Of a stretch of DNA of 64,000 bases, positions 8,886 to 17,512 are shown piece by piece. How positions within the stretch are numbered: the first letter of the stretch is position 1; the number at the start of each line of letters is the position of its first letter. The stretch comes from Actinocorallia herbida. GTDB lineage: Bacteria; Actinomycetota; Actinomycetes; Streptosporangiales; Streptosporangiaceae. A program made the translations under genes and the position numbers. A model generated the notes under the pieces. The model saw nothing but the letters and a program-made list of their open reading frames with translations. It was not told the origin of the DNA and did no database searches. The stretch lies in the NCBI RefSeq assembly GCF_003751225.1, contig NZ_RJKE01000001.1, positions 9,672,001 to 9,736,000 on the forward strand, read 5' to 3'.

Positions 8886-9898
8886 GCCTCACCACGGGCT
8901 TGGTCCTCACCGTCCTGCTGCTGGCGGGCAACGGCTTCTTCGTCGCCGCCGAGTTCGCGCTGGTGGCGGCGAAGCGGCCCAGACTGGAGCAGGCCGCCGA
9001 AGGCGGCAGCCGGGCCGCGGCGCAGGCCGTCGCGGGCATCCGGGAGCTGTCGCTGATGCTGGCGGGCGCGCAGCTCGGGATCACGATCTGCTCGCTCGGC
9101 CTCGGTGTGGTCGCGGAACCGGTGATCGCCGAGGTGCTCACCCCCGTGTTCCACGACGCGGGGCTGTCCGACGGCGTCGCGCACGTGGTCTCGTTCGTGA
9201 TCGCGCTCGCGCTGGTGACGTTCCTGCACATGGTCGTCGGGGAGATGGCCCCGAAGTCGTGGGCGATCGCGCGGCCGGAGCGTTCCGCGCTGCTGCTCGC
9301 GGTGCCGTTCCGCGGCTTCACGTCGCTGTTCCGGCCGCTGCTCACCGCGCTCAACCATGTGACGAACGGGTTGCTGCGCCTGGTCAGGGTGGAGCCGCGT
9401 GACCAGCTGGAGGTCTCGCGGACCCCCGAGCAGCTCAGGCATCTCGTGGAGGAGTCCCGGCGGCTCGGCCTCATCGAGGAGGCCGACCGCAGCCTCCTCA
9501 GCCGCGCCCTGGACGCGCCCCGGACGGGCCTGGGCGACCTGGTGATCCGGCTGACGGACGCGGTGTCCGTGTCGGCGCACGCGCTGCCGCAGGAGGTGAT
9601 CGACGTGTCGACCCGCTCGGGCGTCACCCGGCTCCTGCTGTGCACCGCGGACGGCGAGGTGACGGGCGTCGTGCACGCGCGGGAGGCCTACCTGGCCAGG
9701 GCCAAGGGCGCGGCACCCGCGGCCGGGACGATGGCGCATCCGATCCCGGTGGTGCGGCACGACATCGCGGTGGCCGACGCCGTCACCGATCTGCGGCTGC
9801 ACCGCAGCCAGCTCGCGCTGGTCCGGGACGAGGCGGGCGAGATCACCGGCATGATCAGCCTGGACGACCTGCTCACCCGGCTGCTCGCGCCGGCCTAG
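8882..9898 (+). CDS. Second CNNM/DUF21 membrane protein with CBS domains
   Basis: This 338-residue paralogue of the preceding gene has the same DUF21 membrane domain (AAEFALVAAKRPRLEQ, MLAGAQLGITICSLGLG, VVGEMAPKSWAIARPE) and a CBS pair ending at ITGMISLDDLLTRLL. It lacks the C-terminal CorC_HlyC domain that its neighbour has. The start is set by the ATGA overlap at 8882, which fits the usual N-terminus, although the frame is open further upstream. Adjacent long/short CNNM pairs are common in actinobacteria, and the two may work as a heterodimer (inference). Confidence 0.9.
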   Translation: MSLTTGLVLTVLLLAGNGFFVAAEFALVAAKRPRLEQAAEGGSRAAAQAVAGIRELSLMLAGAQLGITICSLGLGVVAEPVIAEVLTPVFHDAGLSDGVAHVVSFVIALALVTFLHMVVGEMAPKSWAIARPERSALLLAVPFRGFTSLFRPLLTALNHVTNGLLRLVRVEPRDQLEVSRTPEQLRHLVEESRRLGLIEEADRSLLSRALDAPRTGLGDLVIRLTDAVSVSAHALPQEVIDVSTRSGVTRLLLCTADGEVTGVVHAREAYLARAKGAAPAAGTMAHPIPVVRHDIAVADAVTDLRLHRSQLALVRDEAGEITGMISLDDLLTRLLAPA

Positions 9899-9901
9899 CC
9901 G

Positions 9902-10732
9902 TCACGGCTTGCGGGCCGCCCCGCCGATCATGAACCCCGGCTCGGCGGCCCGCGCGGCCAGCGGGTTGTCCGGCCGCCAGTGCGGCAGGTGCACCAGGCC
10001 GGGCTCGACGGGTTCGAGCCCGTCGAAGTAGCGGAGCACGTCCGCGGTGGTGCGGGCGCCGGGCTCCTCGGTGGACAGGACCGCCTGGTAGATCTGCACG
10101 ATCGGCTCGGCGAGGTCGGGCCGGCCGTCGAAGACGACGTGTGACAGGCCGAGGTGGCTGCCGGACGGCATGGCCGCCATCAGCGTGTGGACGCCGTCGA
10201 GCGGCCCGTCCACGTCGGGGATGAACTGGAGGGTGCCGAGCGCCAGCACCCCGACGGGTTCGCCGCCTTCCAGCAGGCAGCCGACCGCGGGCTCGGAGAG
10301 CAGGTCGCGGGGGCGTACGACGGAGCCGTCCACGACCGCGGTGCCCGCGGCGCCGCCGAGCAGCGCGCGGGCGTGCGCGAGGACGACGAGGTCGTCGTTG
10401 ACGTAGACGACGCGGGCCGACGGGTCGACCGAGTGGGCGATCTGGTGGGTGGCGTCCCGGGTGGGCAGCCCGGAGCCCAAGTCGAGGAAGCGGCGGACGC
10501 CCGCGGCGAGCAGGTGCCGGACGAGGCGGCGGCGGAAGTCCTGCATCTCCTCGGCCATCGGCTTGATCTCCGGGGCGAGGGCGAGCAGCGCGTCGGCGGT
10601 CTCCCGGTCGACGGCGAAGTTGTCCTTGCCGCCGAGGAAGTAGTCGTTCATCCGGGCGATGTTCGCGGTCGCGCGGTCGAGATCTCGCGCGGCTCGCTTT
10701 TCGTTCACCTCTTCGTCGACCATCTCTCGCAC
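9902..10732 (-). CDS. SAM-dependent methyltransferase, DUF574 type
   Basis: This 276-residue protein carries the hallmark of the actinobacterial DUF574 / methyltransferase_19 family: DYFLGGKDNFAVDRE near residue 31, then the SAM-binding glycine motif FLDLGSGLPT and a DP..RVVYVNDDLVVLAHA segment that would hold the ribose-binding acidic residues. Its substrate is unknown; members are numerous in actinomycetes and often stand alone, as here. The GTG at 10732 has GGAGAC a few bases upstream; an ATG nine bases in is the alternative. It converges on the CBS gene with only 3 bp between the stops. Confidence 0.88.
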   Translation of the reverse strand: MREMVDEEVNEKRAARDLDRATANIARMNDYFLGGKDNFAVDRETADALLALAPEIKPMAEEMQDFRRRLVRHLLAAGVRRFLDLGSGLPTRDATHQIAHSVDPSARVVYVNDDLVVLAHARALLGGAAGTAVVDGSVVRPRDLLSEPAVGCLLEGGEPVGVLALGTLQFIPDVDGPLDGVHTLMAAMPSGSHLGLSHVVFDGRPDLAEPIVQIYQAVLSTEEPGARTTADVLRYFDGLEPVEPGLVHLPHWRPDNPLAARAAEPGFMIGGAARKP

Positions 10733-11119
10733 CCCCGTCTCCTAGCGCAGTACCGCAACCTATAACGAACCATCCGACTCTCCGCAGACGTGGCCGGTTC
10801 GCGCCACATCACGTTGACAACCGGAAAGCGCCGGGTCGGAGAGCGCCGCGACCGAGTGCGCCGCGCCCGGGATCGCCGCGGACCCGCGTCGTCCGCAGCA
10901 TCAGAAGAATCCCGATATACAACGCCGAATTCCAGCATGGCGACCTGGGTTCCACCTGCGTCGACGGTTTCCGGATGGATCAACCACCAATTCGGTGACC
11001 GCGCCCGCAATGACCCTCCTATAGGGCAGTGCTTTTCTTATCGTCGGGTAAATCGACGGTCGCGGAACACCGCCTGTACTAGGTTTCTGCGGGCATGCCA
11101 TCCGACGGAGGGGGACGTT
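10733..11119. other. Non-coding stretch between divergent genes
   Basis: This 387-bp region has no credible gene: the open frames here have no coding-like composition. On the minus strand TATAGGTT lies about 35 bp upstream of the methyltransferase start and may be its -10 region. On the plus strand TCGACG (11053-11058), an 18-bp spacer and TACTAG (11077-11082) form a plausible promoter for the secreted-protein gene at 11120. Confidence 0.4.
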
Positions 11120-11701
11120 TTGTTCGGACATGTTGTGCGCGGGGCAGCGATCGCGGCGGTGGCGGCCGGTGCGATCGCGGGAGTGCCGGGGGGCGCCTCG
11201 GCGGCCGCGAAGGCGTGCGCCATCGGTGAATGGACGATGGTGAAGCACGCTTTCACCGCCAAGGGGGAGGGCTACGACTTCACCGGGACGGGCGGCAAGG
11301 GGGTGCGGCTGAAGGTCGCCAAGAAGTCCCTGGCGTGGGACTTCCGCGGCTCCAAGCCCCTGACCAGCAAGGGCACCCGCAACGGCGCGGCGGTCGCCAT
11401 GTGGAGCCGGTACACGGGACGGCTGACCGTCCCGTCGTCCGTCAAGGGCAACAGGAAGGGCCTGCTGCAGGCCGACGTGCGCAAGGCCAGGGGCGACGCG
11501 AGCGCCCGCACGGGCAAGGCCGGGAGGAGCACTCCGGACGCGACGTACCCGCTGGCCCCGAACTACCAGAAGGGCAAGCCCGAGACCATCGCCCTCGGTT
11601 CCGGCGCCTTCACCTGCACCGGCAAGACCCTTCACCTCGTCCTGGCGACGAAGTCCGCGACGGACTCGTCGAGGTTCGACACCTGGTTCCGGCGTTCCTG
11701 A
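11120..11701 (+). CDS. Secreted small protein A (novel tandem family)
   Basis: This 193-residue protein has a clear Sec signal peptide (hydrophobic stretch AAIAAVAAGAIAGVPGG, cleavage likely after ASA). The mature domain is basic, rich in Gly, Lys and Thr, and begins with ACAIGEWTMVKH. Two cysteines in the mature part (ACAIG and FTCTG) are both conserved in the downstream paralogue and probably form a disulfide. Alternating short hydrophobic stretches suggest a beta-rich fold. The start is TTG at 11120, with GGAGG eight bases upstream. I recognise no family. A long GC hairpin follows at 11755. About 40-45% identity to the next gene is apparent by eye. Confidence 0.75.
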   Translation: MFGHVVRGAAIAAVAAGAIAGVPGGASAAAKACAIGEWTMVKHAFTAKGEGYDFTGTGGKGVRLKVAKKSLAWDFRGSKPLTSKGTRNGAAVAMWSRYTGRLTVPSSVKGNRKGLLQADVRKARGDASARTGKAGRSTPDATYPLAPNYQKGKPETIALGSGAFTCTGKTLHLVLATKSATDSSRFDTWFRRS

Positions 11702-11754
11702 CCGGCGGCCACGACAAAAGGCGACACACGACGACGCGAACACGACGCGACGTC

Positions 11755-11786
11755 CGACGGCCGCCCCCGCCCGGGGGCGGCCGTCG
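11755..11786 (+). terminator. Strong GC hairpin after secreted protein A
   Basis: A perfect 14-bp stem (CGACGGCCGCCCCC and its complement) encloses a GCCC loop. There is no U-tract, which is common for actinomycete terminators. It lies 54 bp past the stop codon. Confidence 0.75.
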
Positions 11787-11821
11787 TCGTCCGGCGAGGC
11801 AGAAGTCACGCAATGTTCAGT

Positions 11822-11840
11822 AGTGAAAAGTGCGTTCACT
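11822..11840. promoter_or_regulatory. Inverted repeat in the promoter region of secreted protein B
   Basis: AGTGAA and TTCACT flank a 7-nt spacer in an AT-rich segment. GGTAGTAAAT (around 11851-11860) just downstream looks like a -10 region. The position about 60-80 bp before the ATG suits an operator. No regulator is identified. Confidence 0.35.
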
Positions 11841-11900
11841 GACATAAAACGGTAGTAAATTCCCTCCGGATACTTTCCCCCCGGATCCTGGAGGTTCGCC

Positions 11901-12476
11901 ATGCTCGCAAAACTCGGTCAGGTAGGAATCGCCGTGGCGCTCGTCGCCGGTGGCGTCGTCGCGGCGCCCGGTGCGGCGTCGGCCGCGCCCAAGGCGTGCG
12001 CGCTCGGCACGTGGACGCTCACCAAGCACACCTTCTCCGGCACCGACGACGGCTTCAGCCTCAAGGGCTCGGGCGGCAAGGGCACGAAGCTGACGGTGAA
12101 GGCCGGTTCGGTCAAGTACGACTTCGCCAAGTCCGCGAAGGTCAACGCGACAGGCAAGTTCGACGACGGCGAGGTGTCCATCTGGGCCCAGTACAAGAAG
12201 TCGTTCACTCTCAACGGCGCCTTCAAGGGCAAGAAGAGCGGCACCTTCGGATACAAGGGCTCCTCCGCCAAGGGCACCGCGACCGCCACCAGCGGTGCCA
12301 AGGGCGTGCCCGGTTCTGACACCTACAAGCTGGTGCCGGCCTACAAGAAGAACGAGGCCGAGCCGATCGCGCCGCTGGCCGGCAAGTTCACCTGCGGCAC
12401 GAAGTCGCTGCACCTCTGGTTCACGCTCAAGGACGAGACCGGCTCGCTGAAGGCCGACATCTGGTACAAGCGCTAG
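11901..12476 (+). CDS. Secreted small protein B (paralogue of A)
   Basis: This 191-residue secreted protein has a signal peptide with hydrophobic core VGIAVALVAGGVVAAPGAA and likely cleavage after ASA. The mature chain ACALGTWTLTKH... aligns with protein A along its full length: a shared GGKG..L.VK block, W..Y....T, KG...G, SDTYKL.P.Y.K (DATYPLAPNYQK in A), G.FTC..K.LHL and a terminal D.W..R. Both cysteines are conserved. GGAGG sits 9-10 bp before the ATG. The protein is lysine-rich and has no catalytic motif I can name; a binding, cell-envelope or secreted effector role is possible but unproven. A hairpin terminator follows. Confidence 0.8.
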   Translation: MLAKLGQVGIAVALVAGGVVAAPGAASAAPKACALGTWTLTKHTFSGTDDGFSLKGSGGKGTKLTVKAGSVKYDFAKSAKVNATGKFDDGEVSIWAQYKKSFTLNGAFKGKKSGTFGYKGSSAKGTATATSGAKGVPGSDTYKLVPAYKKNEAEPIAPLAGKFTCGTKSLHLWFTLKDETGSLKADIWYKR

Positions 12477-12483
12477 AACGTTC

Positions 12484-12515
12484 GGCGCGGGATCCGTCAC
12501 GGCGGGTCCCGCGCC
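12484..12515 (+). terminator. Hairpin terminator after secreted protein B
   Basis: A 12-bp stem (GGCGCGGGATCC against GGGTCCCGCGCC, one G-T pair) encloses an 8-nt loop, beginning 8 bp past the stop. No U-tract is present. Confidence 0.65.
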
Positions 12516-12968
12516 GGATCTCGAAGTCACCTGCGGCGGGAGGCCGCCGCACCTGCTCGTTCTCCGGCGAGAACGGTGACAGCGGTGTCATCGAATTCGA
12601 CGTCCGATTCAAGCTCTGACGGCGCGGGTTCCCGGCGTGTCGCGGCGCGGCGGTCCCGTCGCGAGGGGGTCACCTCCTCCCCCTGCCGGACGCGGCCAGA
12701 AGCGGCTTCTGGAACGTGGCAAGTCCAGGTTACTGAGGAGTATTTACGAAAAGTCCCTATCGAGTGGGGCGCAAGCGTTGATATCCGGGCGAAGCATGGC
12801 AATCATGGCGTGGCGAGATGCGTCTGTAACACCCTGAGCCAGAGTTGTCCGCGGTTGCCTCGCTGGTCCACACAGGTCGGTCGGGTGCGGCACCGTACGG
12901 CCGTGGGCGAGCGGCAGGGGAGATGACCGACGCCCTCCGGCGACCGAGCACTACGACGGGCAGGAACC
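12516..12968. other. Non-coding stretch before the roadblock gene
   Basis: About 450 bp without a convincing gene. A minus-strand frame could encode a 48-residue peptide with an acidic tail (SELESDVEFDD), but its GTG abuts the ribosome-binding-like purines with no spacing, so I do not call it. AT-richer DNA at 12730-12760 may hold a promoter for the downstream trio. Confidence 0.35.
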
Positions 12969-13394
12969 ATGACCCACCCCGAATCCACCGCCAAGCTCAA
13001 CTGGCTCCTCGACGACCTGGTGGAGCGTGTCGAGCAGGTGCACCAGGCGGTCCTGCTCTCCCGTGACGGCCTGATGATGGGCGCGTCCCGCGGTGTCTCC
13101 AGGGCCGACGCGGAATTCCTCTCCGCGCTCTCGGCGGGCTTCAACAGCCTCGCCAACGGAGCCCGCGACCACTTCAAGGCGCGCCAGGTCCGGCAGGCCG
13201 TGATCGAGATCGACGACAAGCTCTTCTTCGTCGTCCCGGCGGGCAGCGGAAGCTGCCTCGCCGTCTTGGCCGGCGCCGGGCAGAACGCGGGCCTGGTGGC
13301 CTACGAGATGGCGATGCTCATCAAGCGCGTCCGCCAGCACCTCGCCGCGGCGCCCCGCGTCCAAGAGCACCGCCCGGCCGCGGGCTACAGGTAG
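12969..13394 (+). CDS. Roadblock/LC7 domain protein (CvnB-like)
   Basis: This 141-residue Roadblock/LC7 (MglB-like) protein contains LNWLLDDLVERV near residue 8, the central LLSRDGLMMGAS strand-turn-strand and a C-terminal amphipathic helix. Such proteins dimerise and act as regulators or GTPase-activating partners of small Ras-like GTPases. It is the first gene of a tight trio (roadblock, DUF742, GTPase) corresponding to cvnB-C-D of Streptomyces conservons. The usual first member, a membrane sensor kinase (cvnA), is absent upstream. Confidence 0.9.
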   Translation: MTHPESTAKLNWLLDDLVERVEQVHQAVLLSRDGLMMGASRGVSRADAEFLSALSAGFNSLANGARDHFKARQVRQAVIEIDDKLFFVVPAGSGSCLAVLAGAGQNAGLVAYEMAMLIKRVRQHLAAAPRVQEHRPAAGYR

Positions 13395-13402
13395 GAGGAC
13401 CC

Positions 13403-13798
13403 ATGGACGGTCCGAGAGAACGCGGCCCCAAGGAGCGCTGGGTCGGCCGGGACGCCGGCCCGCTCGTGCGCCCGTACACCATCACGAGAGGCAGGACCAG
13501 GACGTCGGGCATCAGGCTCGACCTGGTGACGATCCTCGTCGCGACCTGGAATCCGGTGCGCGACCACATGCGCCTCACCAGCGAGCAGCACAGGCTGCTC
13601 GCCATGTGCCGCAAGCCCATCACCATCGCGGACCTCGCGTCGGAGATCGACCTTCCCCTGAAGGTCGTCCACGTCCTGCTCGGCGACCTGTGCGAGCACG
13701 GCCTCTTGCAGGAGGTCCCGCAGCAGCAGCAGACCCCCACCGGGCGGCACGACGCCCGGCTACTGATGAGAGTCCTGAATGGCCTACGAGAACTCTGA
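13403..13798 (+). CDS. DUF742 protein (CvnC-like)
   Basis: This 131-residue protein of the DUF742 family has the typical start WVGRDAGPLVRPYTITRGRT and the winged-helix-like MCRKPITIADLASEIDLPLKVVHVLLGDL followed by HGLLQE. DUF742 proteins occur almost only in roadblock/GTPase operons and are probably adaptor or DNA-binding-like proteins. It starts 8 bp after the roadblock stop, and its 3' end overlaps the GTPase start by 20 bp. Confidence 0.9.
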   Translation: MDGPRERGPKERWVGRDAGPLVRPYTITRGRTRTSGIRLDLVTILVATWNPVRDHMRLTSEQHRLLAMCRKPITIADLASEIDLPLKVVHVLLGDLCEHGLLQEVPQQQQTPTGRHDARLLMRVLNGLREL

Positions 13799-14393
13799 GC
13801 CGGGCGGCGCCGACGACCCGCGCGTGGCGCTGAAGATCCTCGTCGCGGGTGGCTTCGGCGTCGGCAAGACCACCCTCGTCGGCGCGGTCAGCGAGATCCG
13901 TCCGCTGCGCACCGAGGAGGACCTCACCGACGTCGGCTCAGGCGTCGACGACCTCACCGGCGTCGAACGCAAGACCACCACCACCGTCGCGATGGACTTC
14001 GGCCGACTCACCTTCGCCGACGGCCTCAGGCTGTACCTGTTCGGCACCCCGGGCCAGGAACGCTTCTGGTTCATGTGGGACGAGATCGCCTTCGGCGCGG
14101 TCGGCGCGGTCGTCCTCGCCGACACCCGGCGCCTGGAGGACTGCTTCGGCGCGATCGACTTCTTCGAGCACCGGGGCATCCCGTTCGTCGTCGCCGCGAA
14201 CTGTTTCGACGGCGCGGCCAGGCATTCGCCCGACGACATCCGCGACGCCCTCGACATCGACGCCAAGGTCCCCGTCGTCCCCTGCGACGTCCGCCGCCGC
14301 GAGTCCGTCAAGGAGGTCCTGATCGCCCTCATCGAGCTCGCGATCCAGGACGCCGGCGCCGCCCAACCCACCCCCGCCCTCCCGCCTTACTGA
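13779..14393 (+). CDS. Ras-like GTPase (CvnD-like)
   Basis: This 204-residue small GTPase has a P-loop (GGFGVGKTTLVGAVSEI), a switch-I region with KTTTTVAMDFG, Walker B/G3 LFGTPGQERF (PGQ where Ras has AGQ) and base-recognition VVAANCFD in place of NKxD. This is the conservon CvnD signature. In this family the GTPase works with roadblock and DUF742 partners to relay a signal. The ATG lies inside the end of the DUF742 gene, so translation is coupled. A perfect palindromic terminator follows. Confidence 0.92.
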   Translation: MAYENSEPGGADDPRVALKILVAGGFGVGKTTLVGAVSEIRPLRTEEDLTDVGSGVDDLTGVERKTTTTVAMDFGRLTFADGLRLYLFGTPGQERFWFMWDEIAFGAVGAVVLADTRRLEDCFGAIDFFEHRGIPFVVAANCFDGAARHSPDDIRDALDIDAKVPVVPCDVRRRESVKEVLIALIELAIQDAGAAQPTPALPPY

Positions 14394-14405
14394 CCAGCTA
14401 TGAGG

Positions 14406-14435
14406 ACGCCCCCCGCGCGATCGCGCGGGGGGCGT
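14406..14435 (+). terminator. Perfect 30-bp palindrome downstream of the GTPase gene
   Basis: Two 15-bp arms (ACGCCCCCCGCGCGA and its complement) meet with no spacer, 12 bp past the stop. It would fold into a very stable hairpin and separates the trio from the trehalose transporter genes. Confidence 0.7.
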
Positions 14436-14514
14436 TCGGCGTTCCGGAGGTTTGCCGCGGGGGCCGAGCGGTCAAGGTAAGCGCGACGACACGCTCGGTG
14501 ACCTCGGGGGTGGG

Positions 14515-15759
14515 ATGCGCTGGGGAAGGCGGAGCCGCGCCGTCCTGTGCGCGGTGCTCGCGGCGGGGGCCGCGGGGTGCGGGGGCGGCTCTGGCGGGGT
14601 GCCCGTGGTGAACCTTTACAACGCGCCGCAGGAGAACCTCGCGGTGATCGTCGAACGGTGCGACCGGGAGGCGAAGGGGGCGTACCGGATCGCGTTGAAC
14701 ACGCTGCCGCGCGGGGCGGACGACCAGCGGGAGCAGCTCGTGCGGCGGCTCGCGGCCGGGGATCCCGGGCTCGACGTGCTCGGGCTCGACGTGACGTGGA
14801 CCGCCGAGCTCGCGGAGGCGGGGTGGATCAGGGAGTGGAAGGGCGCCCACGCGGAGCAGGCCGCGCAGGGGACCCTGAAACAGCCGCTGGAGACCGCGCG
14901 CTGGCACGGCGCGCTCTACGCCGCGCCGTACACGACGAACGTGCAACTGCTCTGGTACCGGTCCGACCTCATGCCGGAACCCCCCGCCACCTGGGACGGG
15001 CTGATGAAGGAGTCCGCACGGCTGGCCGGCGAAGGCAAGCCGCACTACGGAGAGGTGACGGGCGCGCAGTACGAGGGCCTCGTCGTCTGGTTCAACAGCC
15101 TGGTGGAGTCCGCCGGAGGCAGCATCCTCAGTCCGGACGGCGAGCAGGTCGCGCTGGGCCCGCCCGCGGAACGGGCGCTAGGGGTGATGCGCGCCTTCGC
15201 CCGGTCGAAAGCGGCCGACCCTTCGCTGTCCAACACCAAGGAGGACGACGCGCGGCTCGCGGTCGAAGGCGGGCGCGCGGCTTACGAGCTGAACTGGCCG
15301 TTCGTGTACGCCGCGATGGCCGCCGACCGCCCCGAGATGGTGAAGCACTTCAAGTGGGCGCCTTACCCGGGCCTCGACGGGCCGGGGAGGGCGCCGCTCG
15401 GCGGGGCCAACTTCGCCGTCAGCAGGTTCTCGGCGCATCCGGAGGCGGCGTTCGCGGCGGCGCTGTGCCTGCGCGATCCGGAGAGCCAGCGGATCGCCGC
15501 GACGAAGGACGGCCTCCCGCCGACGATCGAGGCCGTGTACCGGGCGGAAGGGATGGCCGAGGCCTATCCGATGCGCGACGCGATCCTGAAGGCGCTGCGG
15601 ACGGCGGCCCCGCGCCCGAAGACGCCGACCTACCAGAACGTCTCGACGGTGACCGCGGTGACGCTCTCGCCGCCCGCGGCGATCGACCCGCCGCGCACCC
15701 TGGCGACGCTCAAGGAGCTCATCGGGGACGCGCTGCAGAGCAAGGGGGTGCTTCCGTGA
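14515..15759 (+). CDS. lpqY: Trehalose-type solute-binding lipoprotein (LpqY-like)
   Basis: This 414-residue extracellular solute-binding lipoprotein has a signal peptide ending in a lipobox at AAGC with lipidated C22. The segment LPRGADDQREQLVRRLAAGD followed by LDVLGLDVTWTAEFAEAG-like sequence (here TAELAEAG) closely resembles mycobacterial LpqY, the binding protein of the LpqY-SugABC trehalose importer. Two permeases and an ATPase follow in the same order as in that system. The ATG at 14515 gives a proper signal peptide; upstream in-frame codons do not. Trehalose as ligand is inferred from family resemblance. Confidence 0.85.
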   Translation: MRWGRRSRAVLCAVLAAGAAGCGGGSGGVPVVNLYNAPQENLAVIVERCDREAKGAYRIALNTLPRGADDQREQLVRRLAAGDPGLDVLGLDVTWTAELAEAGWIREWKGAHAEQAAQGTLKQPLETARWHGALYAAPYTTNVQLLWYRSDLMPEPPATWDGLMKESARLAGEGKPHYGEVTGAQYEGLVVWFNSLVESAGGSILSPDGEQVALGPPAERALGVMRAFARSKAADPSLSNTKEDDARLAVEGGRAAYELNWPFVYAAMAADRPEMVKHFKWAPYPGLDGPGRAPLGGANFAVSRFSAHPEAAFAAALCLRDPESQRIAATKDGLPPTIEAVYRAEGMAEAYPMRDAILKALRTAAPRPKTPTYQNVSTVTAVTLSPPAAIDPPRTLATLKELIGDALQSKGVLP

Positions 15760-16691
15760 GCGAAGGCGGCATCGCGGAGGGGGATGCGAGAGAAGTCGTC
15801 AGTAAGGGCCGGGCCGTACTGGGCGAAGGGCAGCGCGCCGAGCGCAGGCTCGGCCTATGGCTGTGCGCGCCCGCCGCGCTGGTGATGCTGCTGGTGGCCG
15901 CCTGGCCCGTCGTGTACTCGGTGCTGCTGTCGTTCCAGCGCTACGACCTGCGCTTCCCCGGCGAGAAGGCGTGGATCGGCCTCGCCAACTACGGGACGGT
16001 CCTGGCCAGCCCGTTCTGGTGGAACGCCCTGGGCGTCACCCTGCTCGTCACGGTCGTGAGCGTCGCGCTGGAGCTCGTGCTCGGCATGGCCCTGGCATTG
16101 GTGATGTACCGGACGCTCCTGGGCCGCGGGCTCGTCCGGACCGTCGTGCTCATCCCGTACGGGATCGTCACCGTCGCCGCGGCCTACGGCTGGAAGTACG
16201 CCTGGACGCCCGGCACCGGCTGGCTCGCAGGGCTGCTGCCCGAGGGGTCGGCGCCGCTCACGCAGCACTGGCCCGCGCTCGGGGTCATCATTCTGGCCGA
16301 GGTGTGGAAGACCACCCCGTTCATGGCGCTGCTGCTGATGGCCGGGCTCGCGCTCGTGCCGGAGGACGCGCTGCGCGCCGCCGCGATGGACGGGGCGGGC
16401 CCGTGGCAGCGGTTCCGGCTCGTCACCCTGCCGCTGATGCGGCCCGCGATCGTCGCGGCCCTGCTGTTCCGGGTGCTCGACGCGTTCCGGGTCTTCGACA
16501 ACATCTACGTGCTCACCAACGGGGCGCAGGACACGAGCTCGGTGTCAGTGATCGCTTATCACAATCTGATCGGGGGACTGAACCTCGGCATCGGCTCGAC
16601 GATGTCGGTGCTGATCTTCGGTGTCGTCGCGCTCGTCGCGTTCGTGTTCGTCAAGGGGCTCGGCGCGAGCGCGCCAGGGGAGGTGCGCTGA
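15756..16691 (+). CDS. sugA: ABC sugar permease, SugA-like
   Basis: This 311-residue inner-membrane permease of the MalF/SugA class has six helices. The EAA coupling motif is visible as [19 protein letters not shown], followed by LPLMRPAIV. It starts at a GTG that overlaps the binding-protein stop (GTGA) and shares one base with the next permease (TGATG). With SugB it would form the membrane channel of the trehalose importer. Confidence 0.9.
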   Translation: MSEGGIAEGDAREVVSKGRAVLGEGQRAERRLGLWLCAPAALVMLLVAAWPVVYSVLLSFQRYDLRFPGEKAWIGLANYGTVLASPFWWNALGVTLLVTVVSVALELVLGMALALVMYRTLLGRGLVRTVVLIPYGIVTVAAAYGWKYAWTPGTGWLAGLLPEGSAPLTQHWPALGVIILAEVWKTTPFMALLLMAGLALVPEDALRAAAMDGAGPWQRFRLVTLPLMRPAIVAALLFRVLDAFRVFDNIYVLTNGAQDTSSVSVIAYHNLIGGLNLGIGSTMSVLIFGVVALVAFVFVKGLGASAPGEVR

Positions 16692-17506
16692 TGGGGCGCG
16701 GCGGGTGGGCGGCGCTGAACGCCCTCGTGCTGCTCTACGCGCTGGTCCCGGTCGCGTGGATCGTCTCGCTGTCGGGCAAGGACCCCGCGACGGTCACCGA
16801 CGGCTCGTTCTGGCCGACCCGGTGGACCTGGGACAACTACCGCGGCATCTTCGCCGACGGCGAGTTCACGCGCGGCCTCGCCAACTCGATCGGGATCGGG
16901 CTCATCTCGACCGCCATCGCGATCGTCATCGGGACCATGGCCGCCTACGCGGTGGCCCGGCTGGCGTTCCCGGGGCGGGCCGCGGTGCTCGGCGTGTCGC
17001 TGCTCGTCTCGATGTTCCCGCAGATCTCGCTGGTGACGCCGCTGTTCCAGATCGAACGGTCGCTCGGCCTGTTCGACACCTGGCCGGGCCTGATCCTCCC
17101 GTACATCACGTTCGCGCTCCCGCTGACGATCTTCACGCTCGCCACGTTCTTCCGGGAGATCCCCTGGGATCTGGAGAAGGCGGCGAAAATTGATGGAGCC
17201 ACCCCTTTCCAGGCATTCCGGCTGGTCATCGCGCCGCTGGCCATGCCGGGCGTGGTGACGACCGCGATCCTCGCGTTCATCGTCTGCTGGAACGACTTCC
17301 TGTTCGCGATCTCCCTGACGTCCTCCAGCAGGGCCCGCACCGCGCCCGCGACGATCTCGTTCTTCACCGGCGCGTCCCAGTTCGAGGACCCGACCGGATC
17401 GATCGCCGCGGCGGCCGTCGTCATCACCATTCCGATCGTGGTCTTCGTCCTGTTCTTCCAGCGCCGGATCGTCTCGGGGCTGACGTCCGGCGCGGTGAAG
17501 GGATAG
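16691..17506 (+). CDS. sugB: ABC sugar permease, SugB-like
   Basis: This 271-residue permease of the MalG/SugB class has six helices and the EAA loop [17 protein letters not shown] before PLAMPGVVT. It is the second membrane subunit of the importer. The ATG overlaps the sugA stop by one base, so the genes are co-translated. The ATPase gene begins 6 bp after its stop. Confidence 0.9.
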   Translation: MGRGGWAALNALVLLYALVPVAWIVSLSGKDPATVTDGSFWPTRWTWDNYRGIFADGEFTRGLANSIGIGLISTAIAIVIGTMAAYAVARLAFPGRAAVLGVSLLVSMFPQISLVTPLFQIERSLGLFDTWPGLILPYITFALPLTIFTLATFFREIPWDLEKAAKIDGATPFQAFRLVIAPLAMPGVVTTAILAFIVCWNDFLFAISLTSSSRARTAPATISFFTGASQFEDPTGSIAAAAVVITIPIVVFVLFFQRRIVSGLTSGAVKG

Positions 17507-17512
17507 GCCGTC

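Noticed and set aside
7572-9898. True hemolysin toxins
   Set aside because: The DUF21 + CBS architecture is that of CNNM/CorC ion-transport proteins; the name hemolysin is historical.
12527-12926. Open frames on both strands upstream of the roadblock gene, including an acidic 48-residue peptide
   Set aside because: No start with proper Shine-Dalgarno spacing, no cysteines or leader pattern for a ribosomal peptide, and no modifying enzymes nearby.
14406-14435. Phage attachment site or transposon end
   Set aside because: The palindrome sits immediately after a stop codon, has no direct repeat or integrase nearby, and fits a terminator hairpin.
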